In this document: in pieces, positions 37,631-47,093 of the stretch
Layout of the letters: the number at the start of each line of letters is the position of its first letter
How positions within the stretch are numbered: the first letter of the stretch is position 1
NCBI RefSeq assembly: GCF_002102395.1
Contig: NZ_LQPZ01000033.1
Coordinates: 19,694-83,693 of the forward strand
Reading direction: 5' to 3'
DNA: 64,000 nucleotides
Origin: Mycolicibacillus trivialis
GTDB lineage: Bacteria > Actinomycetota > Actinomycetes > Mycobacteriales > Mycobacteriaceae
The notes under the pieces: generated by a model
Told to the model about the DNA's origin: nothing
The model's database searches: none
What the model saw: only the letters and a program-made list of their open reading frames with translations
Made by a program: the position numbers and the translations under genes

Positions 37631-38044
37631 CTAGACCCGGCGCCGCTTGGGCGGACGGCAACCGTTGTGCGGCTGCGGGGTGACATCGGAAATCGCGCCG
37701 ACTTCCAGGCCGGCGGCCTGCAGGGACCGGATCGCGGTCTCCCGGCCCGAGCCGGGACCCTTGACGAACACGTCGACCTTGCGCACACCGTGCTCCTGGG
37801 CCTTGCGTGCGGCGTTCTCGGCGGCGAGCTGCGCGGCGAACGGGGTCGACTTACGCGAACCCTTGAAGCCGACGTGGCCCGACGACGCCCAGGCCAGCAC
37901 GTTGCCCTGCGGGTCGGTGATCGTCACGATCGTGTTGTTGAAGGTGCTCTTGATGTGGGCGGCACCGTGCGGGACGTTCTTCTTTTCCCGACGGCGGGTC
38001 TTCTGACCCTTCTTCGCCCCGGTGGTGGCTTTCTTGGCGGGCAT
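37631..38044 (-). CDS. rpsK: 30S ribosomal protein S11 (uS11)
   Basis: This 137-residue protein has a basic N-terminus and the S11 core ([20 protein letters not shown]) and ends RPPKRRRV. It lies 3 bp after rpsM and 14 bp before rpsD. Confidence 0.98.
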   Translation of the reverse strand: MPAKKATTGAKKGQKTRRREKKNVPHGAAHIKSTFNNTIVTITDPQGNVLAWASSGHVGFKGSRKSTPFAAQLAAENAARKAQEHGVRKVDVFVKGPGSGRETAIRSLQAAGLEVGAISDVTPQPHNGCRPPKRRRV

Positions 38045-38047
38045 GGG

Positions 38048-38422
38048 TTACCTGGCCTTCTTCTTGCCGGCGATGGTGCGCTTGGGGCCCTTGCGGGTGC
38101 GCGCGTTGGTCTTGGTCCGCTGGCCGCGCACCGGCAGGCCACGGCGGTGCCGCAGCCCCTGGTAGCAGCCGATCTCGATTTTGCGGCGGATGTCGGCCTG
38201 CACCTCGCGGCGCAGGTCACCCTCGACCTTGAGGTTGCCCTCGATGTAGTCGCGCAGCTTGCTCAGCTGGTCGTCGGTGAGGTCCTTGCTGCGCAGGTCC
38301 TTGTCGATCCCGGTCGCGGCCAGGATCTCGTTCGACCGGGTGCGGCCGACGCCGTAGATGTAGGTCAGCGCGATCTCCATCCGCTTGTCACGCGGCAGAT
38401 CGACGCCCACTAGTCGTGCCAT
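38048..38422 (-). CDS. rpsM: 30S ribosomal protein S13 (uS13)
   Basis: This 124-residue protein begins [14 protein letters not shown], has the helix-two-turn-helix ([18 protein letters not shown]) and a basic tail that contacts tRNA. It is separated from rpmJ by 144 bp in which no gene is seen. Confidence 0.98.
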   Translation of the reverse strand: MARLVGVDLPRDKRMEIALTYIYGVGRTRSNEILAATGIDKDLRSKDLTDDQLSKLRDYIEGNLKVEGDLRREVQADIRRKIEIGCYQGLRHRRGLPVRGQRTKTNARTRKGPKRTIAGKKKAR

Positions 38423-38566
38423 GGGTGGCGTTCCTCTTCCTGTTCGGAGGTCTGGTCCCAGCCCGTCCCGGCCGACTGCTCCGGGGTCCGGCCTCCTTCC
38501 GGACGTGTCGTGGGCGGCCTATCCGCTCACTGGTACTGGGAGGTCTGCATTCAGTTGTTCCGCCGG

Positions 38567-38680
38567 TCAGCCTTGCCGCTGCTTGTGGCGCGGATCGGAG
38601 CAGATCACCATGACCCGCCCATGCCGGCGGATCACCCTGCATTTGTCGCAGATCGGCTTGACGCTCGGGTTCACCTTCAC
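38567..38680 (-). CDS. rpmJ: 50S ribosomal protein L36 (bL36)
   Basis: This 37-residue gene runs from GTG 38678-38680 to TGA 38567-38569. It encodes [20 protein letters not shown] near the start and ends HKQRQG. The zinc ligands are C11, C14, C27 and H32, so this is the zinc-binding (C+) paralogue. It lies 30 bp downstream of infA, the standard order. Confidence 0.96.
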
Positions 38681-38710
38681 GGCTGTTGTAATCCTGTTCT
38701 CGCTGGGTTG

Positions 38711-38932
38711 TTACTTGTACCGGTAAACGATGCGGCCACGACTCAGGTCGTAGGGCGACAACTCCACCACCACCCGGTCCTCGGGCAGGATCCGGATGTA
38801 GTGCTGGCGCATCTTCCCACTGATGTGCGCGAGCACCCGGTGTCCGTTCTCCAACTCAATGCGAAACATCGCATTGGGCAGCGGCTCGACCACGCGGCCC
38901 TCGACCTCGATGGCGCCGTCCTTTTTGGCCAT
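38711..38932 (-). CDS. infA: Translation initiation factor IF-1
   Basis: This 73-residue OB-fold protein begins [16 protein letters not shown] and ends GRIVYRYK, the exact mycobacterial length. GGAGAGAC precedes ATG 38930-38932. It is the first gene of the infA-rpmJ-rpsM-rpsK-rpsD-rpoA-rplQ-truA cluster, with a leader of about 130 nt. Confidence 0.98.
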   Translation of the reverse strand: MAKKDGAIEVEGRVVEPLPNAMFRIELENGHRVLAHISGKMRQHYIRILPEDRVVVELSPYDLSRGRIVYRYK

Positions 38933-39072
38933 GTCTCTCCGGCAATCCTCCATGTTTGGTGCACTGAGGCACGGCGGCGTCGACTCCACGACGTGAGCTG
39001 GTGGTTGGAAATTCCACGGAATTCCAGAACAGGGCACGCAACGAGCCGGCGCGGATGCCGCACCGCCGGTCC

Positions 39073-39101
39073 ACGATACCCGCATCGGCGCCGCGCGCCA
39101 A
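39073..39101 (-). promoter_or_regulatory. Promoter of the infA operon
   Basis: On the minus strand TTGGCG (39096-39101), 17 bases and TATCGT (39073-39078) predict a start near 39066. The leader contains two GGAATT-centred repeats around 39005-39030. The remaining gap up to 39186 holds nothing else recognisable except the upstream region of the NfeD-like gene. Confidence 0.5.
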
Positions 39102-39186
39102 AATCGTGCGCCGGCCCCCCGCCGTGGGCTGCGAGGATCGTTTTACCAGGCGGCACCCGGCTGCCGGCCCGGCGGAAGGGAGGCAC

Positions 39187-39687
39187 ATGAGCGCTGTCTA
39201 CCTCGCGGTGTTCGCCGTCGGCGCGGTCGGCGTGCTGACCGCCCTGCTGCTCACCGACATCGACGCCGGCGCCGACGGGATGCCCCTGCTCAGCCTGACC
39301 AGCCTGTCCGCGGCGTTGCTCGGCGCGGGCACCGGCGGCTCGGTGGGCACCGCCGCCGGGCTGGGCACGGTGGCCACCGCGGTCGTGGCCGCGGCCAGTG
39401 GCGTGGCGCTGCTGGTGGTCCTGCAGGTCGTCGTGCTGCCCTACCTGCGCAGCCAGCAGGGCAACTCGCAGCGGGGCCGGGCCTCCTACATCGGGTTGCT
39501 GGGCACGGTCACCCTCGACGTGCCCGTCGACGGCTGGGGCGAGGTCGCCTTCGTCGACGCCGACGGCAACCGGGTGCGGTCCCGCGCCGTCAGCGCCGAA
39601 ACCGATCCGCTGACCAAATCCACCCGCGTCTACATCGCCGATGTGGACACCGACTTCGTCCACGTCGTCGCCGTCCCCGAATCCTGA
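39187..39687 (+). CDS. NfeD-like membrane protein
   Basis: This 166-residue protein has N-terminal hydrophobic helices (about residues 2-22, 28-50 and 60-82). A C-terminal OB-fold-like domain (GRASYIGLLGTVTLDVPVDG onwards) is typical of NfeD partners of flotillins. ATG 39187 has GGGAGG five bases upstream. It lies 20 bp before the flotillin gene, a conserved operon type in bacteria. It probably tethers or stabilises the flotillin assembly. Confidence 0.75.
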   Translation: MSAVYLAVFAVGAVGVLTALLLTDIDAGADGMPLLSLTSLSAALLGAGTGGSVGTAAGLGTVATAVVAAASGVALLVVLQVVVLPYLRSQQGNSQRGRASYIGLLGTVTLDVPVDGWGEVAFVDADGNRVRSRAVSAETDPLTKSTRVYIADVDTDFVHVVAVPES

Positions 39688-39707
39688 TCACCCCGGAAAG
39701 GTCCACC

Positions 39708-41123
39708 ATGTCGTTGCTGCTGATCGTCGTCATCGCCCTCGCGGCCCTGCTGCTGCTGGTCGGGCTGCCGCTCATCTACGTGAGGAACTACATCAAGGTG
39801 CCGCCCAACGAGGTGGCGGTGTTCACCGGCCGAGGCCAACCCAAGGTGGTCCGCGGCGGCGCCCGGTTCCGGATGCCGGGCATCGAACGGGTCGACATCA
39901 TGAGCCTGGAGCCGTTCAACGTCAGCATCAACCTGCAGAACGCGCTGTCCAACAACGGTGTGCCGGTCAACGTCGAGGCCGTCGGGCTGGTCCGCATCGG
40001 CTCGGCCGACGAGGCGGTGCAGACCGCCGTGCAGCGCTTCCTGACCTCCAACCTCGAGGAACTGCAGCGGCAGATCAACGAGATCCTGGCCGGCAGCCTG
40101 CGTGGGATCACCGCCACGATGACCGTCGAGGACCTCAACTCCAACCGGGACACCCTGGCCCGCAACGTGGTCGAGGAGGCGGGAACCGACCTGGCCCGCA
40201 TCGGCATGGAGGTCGACGTGCTCAAGATCGCCGGGATCTCCGACTACAACGGCTATCTGGAGTCGCTGGGTCAGCGCCGCATCGCCGAGGTCAAGCGCGA
40301 CGCCACCATCGGGACCGCCGAGGCCGAACGCGACGCGCAGATCCAGTCCGCCAAGGCCCGCCAGGAGGGCTCGGTGGCCCAGGCGCAAGCCGACACCGCG
40401 ATCGCGGCCGCCAACCAGAAGCGCGACGTCGAACTGGCCCGGCTGCGCGCCCAGACCGAGGCGGAGAACGCCGAGGCCGGCCCGCTGGCGCACGCCCGCG
40501 CCGAGAAGGACGTCGGGATCGCCGTCGAGCAGGCCGAGGCCGCCCGGGTGCAGGCCCGCATCGAGGTGGAGCAGCGCCGCGCCGAACAGGCCCAGGCCGC
40601 CCTGCAGGCCGACGTGATCGCCCCCGCCGAGGCGCAGCGCCAAGCCGACATCGCCCGCGCCGAGGGGCAGCGGAAGGCCGCGATCCTGGCCGCCGAGGCC
40701 GAGGCCGCGGGCAAGAAGGAACTCGCCGACGCGCTGCGGGTGGAGCAGCAGGCCGAGGCCGACGGCATTCAGGCCAGGCTGGTCGCCGAGGCCGCAGGCA
40801 AGAAGCGGATCGCCGAGGCCCTGAACAGTTACACCGCCGAGGCGGCCCGGCTGTCGATGCTGCCCGACGTGCTGTCCTCGGTGGTGCAGGCCACCGAGGC
40901 GGCCGCGTCCCCGCTCGGCGACATCGAACGGCTGTCGATCATCGGCGGCGCCGGCGACGCCCGCGACGCACTCGGCGGCCTGCTCGGCATCAGCCCGCTG
41001 AACCTGGCCAAGGTGCTGGAGAGCCTGAAGTCCGCCGGCATCGATGTGGCGGCGATGCTCAACCGGCCCGCCGCCCCGCCCGCACCCACCGCGAACTCGC
41101 AGCCGGTCGCGGCCACCGAGTAG
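39708..41123 (+). CDS. Flotillin-like SPFH-domain protein
   Basis: This 471-residue protein has an N-terminal membrane helix (residues 3-22), an SPFH/band-7 domain (~30-190) and a long Ala/Glu/Lys/Arg-rich coiled coil (~190-400) with the AEAE repeats characteristic of flotillins. A C-terminal segment ends in an Ala/Pro tail. Such proteins form oligomeric membrane microdomain scaffolds. With the NfeD-like gene it forms a two-gene unit between infA and the Rv3463-like gene, a position not occupied in M. tuberculosis as remembered. Confidence 0.9.
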   Translation: MSLLLIVVIALAALLLLVGLPLIYVRNYIKVPPNEVAVFTGRGQPKVVRGGARFRMPGIERVDIMSLEPFNVSINLQNALSNNGVPVNVEAVGLVRIGSADEAVQTAVQRFLTSNLEELQRQINEILAGSLRGITATMTVEDLNSNRDTLARNVVEEAGTDLARIGMEVDVLKIAGISDYNGYLESLGQRRIAEVKRDATIGTAEAERDAQIQSAKARQEGSVAQAQADTAIAAANQKRDVELARLRAQTEAENAEAGPLAHARAEKDVGIAVEQAEAARVQARIEVEQRRAEQAQAALQADVIAPAEAQRQADIARAEGQRKAAILAAEAEAAGKKELADALRVEQQAEADGIQARLVAEAAGKKRIAEALNSYTAEAARLSMLPDVLSSVVQATEAAASPLGDIERLSIIGGAGDARDALGGLLGISPLNLAKVLESLKSAGIDVAAMLNRPAAPPAPTANSQPVAATE

Positions 41124-41160
41124 CCCGTCGGCCCGCCCGGCCTGACAGACTGGGGTGGAC

Positions 41161-41193
41161 ATGACCGCCGAGACGGAGCGCGAGCGACAGTAA
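41161..41193 (+). CDS. Possible 10-codon upstream open reading frame
   Basis: ATG 41161 to TAA 41191-41193 would encode MTAETERERQ. The stop overlaps the AAGGAG that serves the F420 oxidoreductase start at 41206, a layout that allows translational coupling. It may be chance; there is no other support. Confidence 0.25.
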   Translation: MTAETERERQ

Positions 41194-41205
41194 GGAGCGG
41201 CGCTG

Positions 41206-42063
41206 ATGACCGACGCGATAGCCCTCAAGCCCGAGTTGGGCCGTTACGGGGTGTGGACGTTCGGCCGGGTCACCCCGGACGAGGCCGTCGAGATCGAGCG
41301 GCTCGGCTACGGCGCGCTCTGGGTGGGCGGGTCGCCGGCGGCCGATCTGGAGTTCGTGGAGCCGATCCTGGCGGCCACCGAGACCCTGCAGGTGGCGACC
41401 GGCATCGTCAACATCTGGACCGCCCCGGCCGCCGAGGTCGCCGCGTCCTTCCAGCGGATCGAAGCCGCCCACCCCAGCCGGTTCCTGCTGGGAATCGGCG
41501 CCGGGCATCGCGAGCACACCGAGGAGTACACCAGCCCGGTGCAGGCGCTGGAGGACTACCTGGAAGCCCTCGACGTCGCCGGGGTGCCGACCAGCCGCCG
41601 GGTGGTGGCCGCGCTGGGCCCGCGGGTGCTGGAGTTGGCGGCGCAACACAGCGCCGGGGCGCATCCCTACCTGACCATCCCCGAGCACACCGGCGGGGCC
41701 AGGGAGCTGATCGGCAACACCGTGTTCCTCGCGCCGGAGCACAAGGTGGTGCTCACCACCGACGCCGAGGCGGCGCGCGGTGTCGGTCGCAAGGCTCTCG
41801 ACCTGTATCTGGGGCTGTCCAACTACGTCAAGAACTGGCACCGGATGGGGTTCGGCAGCGCCGACGTGAGCAAGCCGGGCAGCGACCGGTTCGTCGACGC
41901 GATGGTCGCCCACGGCACCGCCGCGCAGATCGCGGCGCGGCTCGAGGAGCACCTCGACGCCGGCGCCGACCACGTCGCGATCCAGGTGCTAGGCGGGCGC
42001 GACCAGCTGCTGCCGACGCTGACCGAGCTGGCCGAGCCGCTGGGGCTGACCGCGCGGGACTGA
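41206..42063 (+). CDS. F420-dependent (LLM class) oxidoreductase, Rv3463-like
   Basis: This 285-residue luciferase-like TIM-barrel protein has ALWVGGSPAADLEFVEPILAATETL and the loop RFLLGIGAGHREHTEEY. ATG 41206 has AAGGAG eight bases upstream. Gene order before rmlB matches Rv3463. The substrate is unknown. Confidence 0.9.
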   Translation: MTDAIALKPELGRYGVWTFGRVTPDEAVEIERLGYGALWVGGSPAADLEFVEPILAATETLQVATGIVNIWTAPAAEVAASFQRIEAAHPSRFLLGIGAGHREHTEEYTSPVQALEDYLEALDVAGVPTSRRVVAALGPRVLELAAQHSAGAHPYLTIPEHTGGARELIGNTVFLAPEHKVVLTTDAEAARGVGRKALDLYLGLSNYVKNWHRMGFGSADVSKPGSDRFVDAMVAHGTAAQIAARLEEHLDAGADHVAIQVLGGRDQLLPTLTELAEPLGLTARD

Positions 42064-42077
42064 CCGGGCCGCTCGGT

Positions 42078-43084
<1,007 letters not shown>

Positions 43085-43085
<1 letters not shown>

Positions 43086-43687
43086 TGGCCGCGCGGGAAC
43101 TGAGCGTGCCCGGCGCCTGGGAGTTCACCCCGCAGGTCCACCGCGACCCGCGCGGACTGTTCTTCGAGTGGTTCACCGACCGGCAGTTCACCGACGTCGC
43201 CGGGCACCGGTTGGATCTTCACCAGGCCAACTGCTCGGTGTCGGCCGCCGGGGTGCTGCGCGGTCTGCACTTCGCCGAAGTGCCGCCGGGCCAAGCCAAA
43301 TACGTCACCTGTGTGTCCGGCACCGTCTTCGACGTGGTGGTCGACATCCGGGTGGGCTCGCCGACCTTCGGCCGCTGGGACGCGGTGCTGCTCGACACCG
43401 TCGACCGCCGCTCGGTGTATCTGGCCGAGGGGCTCGCGCACGGTTTTCTCGCGATGCAGGACCAGTCGACGGTGATGTATCTGTGCTCGGCCGAGTACAA
43501 CCCGGAACGCGAACACACCCTCGACGCCCTCGACCCGGCGCTGAGCATCGACTGGCCGCGCGATCATCCGCTGATCGTGTCCGACCGCGACGCCGCCGCC
43601 CCCACCCTCGCCGCGGCTGAAGCGGCCGGAACGCTGCCGACCTGGGAGCGGACCCGCGCCTTCGTCGACGGCCTCCGGCGGCGCTGA
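43085..43687 (+). CDS. rmlC: dTDP-4-dehydrorhamnose 3,5-epimerase
   Basis: This 200-residue cupin-fold enzyme catalyses the next step to dTDP-rhamnose. Family motifs are DPRGLFFEWF, QANCSVSAAGVLRGLHF (catalytic His in RGLH) and the Asp/Tyr region EGLAHGFLAMQDQSTVMYLCS. ATG 43085 overlaps the rmlB stop by one base. Confidence 0.97.
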
Positions 43688-43752
43688 GCGACGGTTTCCC
43701 GCACCGGTTCTTGCCACGGTTTTTGCTGCGGTGCGCCCCCTCGGCACGGTTT

Positions 43753-43758
43753 TAGAGT
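43753..43758 (+). promoter_or_regulatory. -10 box of leaderless DUF4349 transcript
   Basis: TAGAGT ends seven bases before ATG 43766, and there is no ribosome-binding site. Confidence 0.45.
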
Positions 43759-43765
43759 TGCCGTC

Positions 43766-44578
43766 ATGACCGCCACTCACCGCAGGATCCTGCTCTGCGC
43801 ATTCTCGGCGCTGCTGGTCCTGATCGCCGGCTGCGCAGGTCCGGGACCGGATGCCAGCAGCCCGGCTGCACCAGCCCCGGCGGGCCCATCGGAGCAGGAC
43901 GAACAGCGTGACGTCGTGACCACCGGGACCGTGGCGATCACCGTCGGCGACGTCGGCGCCGCCGTCGGGCGGCTCGGCGACCTCACCACCGGGACCGACG
44001 GCCGGGTCGACGCGCGCACCGAGACCACGTCGGCCAACCATTCCCCGACCGCCGAGTTGACCGTGCGGGTGCCCGCCGGGCGGCTCGACGCCTACCTCAA
44101 CGAACTGCGGGAACTGGGTGAGGTCACGGCGATCTCGGTCAACCACGAGGACGTCACCACCACCCGCGTCGACCAGGACGCCAGGATCGCCGCGTTGCAG
44201 ACCTCGGCGGACCGGCTGAGGGAGCTGATGCACTCCGCGACGAGCACCGCGGACCTGCTCGCCGCGGAGGATGCCCTGGCCCAGCGACAATCCGACCTCG
44301 ACAGCCTGCGAGCCCAGCGCGACCGGCTCGTCGACCGCGTCGACTACGCGACCATCACCGTGACCGTGTCGGCGGAGACCGCTCCGGTCGCGACCGGGTT
44401 CGTGGCCGCGATCGGGCAGGGCTGGCGGGCGCTGCTGACTTTCGCCCGGACCGCGGTCACCCTCGTCGGGTTCCTGCTGCCCTGGTCACCGCTGCTGGCG
44501 CTCGGGGTGTTCGCACTCGTCGTGCGCCGCCGACGGCGGCGCGTACAGCAGCCCGCCCCGGCGCCTCAGCTGTCGTAG
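43766..44578 (+). CDS. DUF4349 lipoprotein with C-terminal membrane anchor
   Basis: This 270-residue protein has a lipobox LIAGC (modified cysteine near residue 23) and a DUF4349 region. That region includes VRVPAGRLDAYLNELRELGEV and a coiled coil (~135-190, ALQTSADRLRELM to LDSLRAQRDRLVDRV). A membrane helix (~238-257) and a basic cytoplasmic tail follow. The family has no defined function; it resembles a stator or sensor anchored in the envelope. The last 13 bp overlap the end of the FAD oxidoreductase on the other strand. Confidence 0.85.
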   Translation: MTATHRRILLCAFSALLVLIAGCAGPGPDASSPAAPAPAGPSEQDEQRDVVTTGTVAITVGDVGAAVGRLGDLTTGTDGRVDARTETTSANHSPTAELTVRVPAGRLDAYLNELRELGEVTAISVNHEDVTTTRVDQDARIAALQTSADRLRELMHSATSTADLLAAEDALAQRQSDLDSLRAQRDRLVDRVDYATITVTVSAETAPVATGFVAAIGQGWRALLTFARTAVTLVGFLLPWSPLLALGVFALVVRRRRRRVQQPAPAPQLS

Positions 44579-45603
44579 CGCAGCCACAGCGGCAAGACGG
44601 TGTCCAACCGCTGCATGAACTTCCGCATCCCGACGCGGTACTGCCCGGCTCCCAGTGGGTCGATCCAGTACTCGGGGAAGGCGATTCCGAGCCCGAAGAG
44701 TCCCGGGGCGAGGATGCCGGTCGCCGCGTCGTAGTCCAATGTTCCCCACTGCGGCGTCGCGGGAAGTCGTCGTCGTTCGAAACCGACGGTGTGGACGACG
44801 CGGTCGCAGCGCCGCAGCATCGCCGCGGATTCCGGGGCGTCGACCCGGTACCGCTCGAGGCGGTCCGGGGGCGTCCCGTCGATGTTCTCCCGTGCCCAAC
44901 AGGCGGCTTGTCCCTTCAGGCCGGTGTCGTCGTACACGGTCCAGTCACCCAGCGGGATCGCGTATTTCAGCGGGCTGCGGTAGAAGTTGATCACCGTTGT
45001 CACCGGCGTCGCGAGCAGGTTCGGCAGGGCGATCATCGTCGAGTGCGACGAGCCGAAGACGCCGACCGTCATTCCCTCCAGCGGCATCTCGGACAGCTTC
45101 TGCGGGTCGAGCACCGTTTCGATCGCGATCTGCTCACACGCGATGTCCGGCAACGTCCGTGGGACCGAACCGGTCGCCAGGACCACTTTCGTCGAGGTGA
45201 TGGACCCGGCATCGGTGGTCACCGTCCACCGCCGGTCACGCAGCACGAGTTCGGTCGCCACAGTCCGAAGTGGGCTGACCCGTGCGCACAGCCGCCGGGA
45301 GATCCACACCAACGGATCGGCGACCAGCCCCAGCGGGCAGGTCTGCTGCGGTGCGAGGGCATCGAGTTCGAAGCCGGGCGAGTCGGTGTACCCGAACGCC
45401 GGTGAGGCGGTGAGGTAATCGAGGAAGTGCGCGACGGTGGTGTTGCTGGACACGGCACGCCATTTCCCACCGAAGTCGCCGGCGGCGAAATGTGGGTCGA
45501 TCCAGGCGATCTCCGTCTCCGTGATGCCGTGGTCGAGCAGCCGGCCCACTGCGGCGATGCCGGCAGGGCCTGCTCCGATCACGGTCCAGGTGTAGTCGGT
45601 CAT
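44566..45603 (-). CDS. FAD/NAD(P)-dependent oxidoreductase (flavin monooxygenase-like)
   Basis: This 345-residue protein begins with a dinucleotide-binding motif (VIGAGPAGIAAVGRLL) and has a second nucleotide-binding motif near residue 170 (VGVFGSSHSTMIA). Between them is an ATGSVP hinge, the arrangement of pyridine-nucleotide flavoproteins related to lysine/ornithine N-hydroxylases. ATG 45601-45603 follows GGAAGGCGAGAAC; the 48 codons upstream in frame are non-coding. It is downstream of, and likely controlled by, the LysR regulator. The substrate is unknown. Confidence 0.8.
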   Translation of the reverse strand: MTDYTWTVIGAGPAGIAAVGRLLDHGITETEIAWIDPHFAAGDFGGKWRAVSSNTTVAHFLDYLTASPAFGYTDSPGFELDALAPQQTCPLGLVADPLVWISRRLCARVSPLRTVATELVLRDRRWTVTTDAGSITSTKVVLATGSVPRTLPDIACEQIAIETVLDPQKLSEMPLEGMTVGVFGSSHSTMIALPNLLATPVTTVINFYRSPLKYAIPLGDWTVYDDTGLKGQAACWARENIDGTPPDRLERYRVDAPESAAMLRRCDRVVHTVGFERRRLPATPQWGTLDYDAATGILAPGLFGLGIAFPEYWIDPLGAGQYRVGMRKFMQRLDTVLPLWLRYDS

Positions 45604-45739
45604 GTTCTCGCCTTCCCGGTTGTCCGGACGACAGCCCCGCCGTGGGCCGCCTTTTGAGAGGCAGCGGGCCGACTCGGCCCGGTACACCTCGATGCTGCAC
45701 CGGAGGCGCACCGACGGGGTAGGGGCGAAAGCTTTGTCT

Positions 45740-45762
45740 CGCCACAACTCACCCTTGTGGCG
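45740..45762. promoter_or_regulatory. CCACAA-N7-TTGTGG dyad upstream of the FAD oxidoreductase
   Basis: The perfect inverted repeat CGCCACAA-N7-TTGTGGCG lies 15 bp beyond the LysR stop and 137 bp before the FAD gene. The same CCACAA-N7-TTGTGG dyad occurs at the LysR promoter (46731-46749), which favours an operator over a simple terminator, although it could also fold as one. Confidence 0.55.
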
Positions 45763-45776
45763 GTGACTTGCCGCGG

Positions 45777-46718
45777 CTACCCGGTGTCGACGGCGGCGAT
45801 GTGACTGAGCAGGTCACGAACTGCGCCGGCAGGCGGTGTGCGGGCCCCGGCCCAGATCGCCCTGAGCTCACGCCGCAGGTTCAGCCCGGCCGCCTCGACC
45901 GACCGCAGCCGGCCTATCGCCAGGTCCTCGGCCACGGCCAGCCGGCTCATCACGGCGGGACCCGCCCCGGCGAGCACTGCTCCGCGCACCGCGGCCGCCG
46001 ACGACAGCTCCAGCACGGGGTCGGCCTGCTCGATGGTCGCGCCGAGGGCCGCGTGCAGCGCCGCCGTCAGCGAGTCGCGGGTGCCCGATCCGGGTTCGCG
46101 GGTGACCAGGGCGGTCCGAGCGAGTTCGGCCGCCCCCACCCCGGCCTGCCGGCGTGCCCACTTGTGGCCGGGCGGCACGATCACCACCAGCTCGTCGTGC
46201 GCCACCACCCGGCTGCGAAGCCCGGTAGGCACCCTCGGGCTCTCGATGAATCCGAGGTCGGCCGCCCCGTCGTGGACCGCGGTGATTACGTGGTCGCTGT
46301 TGGTGGCGGTGAGAACCACGTGCGGAGCGGTGCCGCCGCGGCGCGCGGCCGCGGCACGCAGAGACACCAGCCACCGTGGCATCAGCTGCTCGGCGATGGT
46401 CAAGCTGGCCGCCACCGTGATCCGCTGCCGAGTCTCGGTGCGCAGCGCCGCCAGCCCCGCATCGACCTGGTGGGCGACATCCAGGAGGCGGTCGGCCCAT
46501 TCGGCGACGACGACACCGGCCGCGGTCAGCTGCGACCCGCGCGAGGTACGGACGGCCAGCTGTACCCCGGCCTGCGATTCGATCGAGGTGAGTCGCGCCG
46601 ACACCGCCTGCTGGGTCAGCCCGAGTTCGCGTCCCGCGGCGGTGAGGCTGCCGGTTCTGGCCACTGCGAGGAACACCTCGAACGCGGAGAGTTCGGGCAT
46701 CCGGGCGCTGAGCCTCAT
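45777..46718 (-). CDS. LysR-family transcriptional regulator
   Basis: This 313-residue regulator has an N-terminal winged helix (LSAFEVFLAVARTGSLTAAGRELGLTQQAVSARL) and a periplasmic-binding-like effector domain. ATG 46718 or ATG 46700 is the start. The frame runs 88 codons further up, but that stretch crosses a 15-bp tandem repeat that looks like a binding-site array and gives a nonsense pentapeptide repeat. It probably controls itself and the FAD oxidoreductase. Confidence 0.88.
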   Translation of the reverse strand: MRLSARMPELSAFEVFLAVARTGSLTAAGRELGLTQQAVSARLTSIESQAGVQLAVRTSRGSQLTAAGVVVAEWADRLLDVAHQVDAGLAALRTETRQRITVAASLTIAEQLMPRWLVSLRAAAARRGGTAPHVVLTATNSDHVITAVHDGAADLGFIESPRVPTGLRSRVVAHDELVVIVPPGHKWARRQAGVGAAELARTALVTREPGSGTRDSLTAALHAALGATIEQADPVLELSSAAAVRGAVLAGAGPAVMSRLAVAEDLAIGRLRSVEAAGLNLRRELRAIWAGARTPPAGAVRDLLSHIAAVDTG

Positions 46719-46730
46719 GGCGTGATCCAA

Positions 46731-46749
46731 CCACAATCCCGGCTTGTGG
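46731..46749. promoter_or_regulatory. CCACAA-N7-TTGTGG dyad at the LysR promoter
   Basis: This dyad has the same arms and spacing as the one at 45742-45760 and lies 13 bp upstream of ATG 46718. It is a candidate autoregulatory LysR site. Confidence 0.55.
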
Positions 46750-46818
46750 TGAGGGGCGTTGCGGTTTAGGGCGTTGCGGTTTGGGGCGTTGTGGTTTAGG
46801 GCATTGTGATTTAGGGCT
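46744..46818. repeat. 15-bp tandem array of TTGYGG half-sites
   Basis: Five units with a 15-bp period start at 46744, 46759, 46774, 46789 and 46804. Each begins TTGTGG, TTGCGG or TTGTGA, followed by a TTTAGGGCG-like spacer. The first unit is the right arm of the LysR dyad. The regular phasing suggests a binding array rather than coding sequence. Confidence 0.7.
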
Positions 46819-46898
46819 ACGTGCTCCCCGGTGCCGGGCGACGTCGGTGACGCGGGCTGAGCGGTCGGCAGTGCGGCGCCGGCCGGCGCCCCCTTGAT

Positions 46899-47093
46899 GT
46901 CGGACCTCGGTGGGACCTGTGACGCCACCGCGGAGGTGTGGTTCGAACGCGACGGACGCCCGATCGGGTGCGGGCGGGCCACTCAACCGCCGGCTACGCC
47001 GCGCCCTGGAAAACCGCCACCCCACCTGCGCGGTACCCGAGTGTGGGGCCAGTCGCGGTCTGCACGCCCACCACACCTGGGTTCGCGCCTATT
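46899..47093 (+). pseudogene. Fragment of a DUF222/HNH endonuclease gene (13E12 type)
   Basis: Two reading frames together give the C-terminal part of a mycobacterial DUF222-HNH protein. Frame one gives CDATAEVWFERDGRPIGCGR up to about 46982. After a frameshift, frame two gives LNRRLRRALENRHPTCAVPE and then CGASRGLHAHHTW, the start of the HNH site. The 5' part is missing, and the gene stops at the toxin gene end before the second histidine region is complete. It is a relic, probably left by insertion or deletion next to the toxin-antitoxin pair. Confidence 0.7.

Noticed and set aside
46719..46982. An 88-residue N-terminal extension of the LysR regulator with ALNHN-type repeats
   Set aside because: The peptide repeat is the translation of a 15-bp DNA repeat of TTGYGG half-sites; the LysR fold begins at the downstream ATG.
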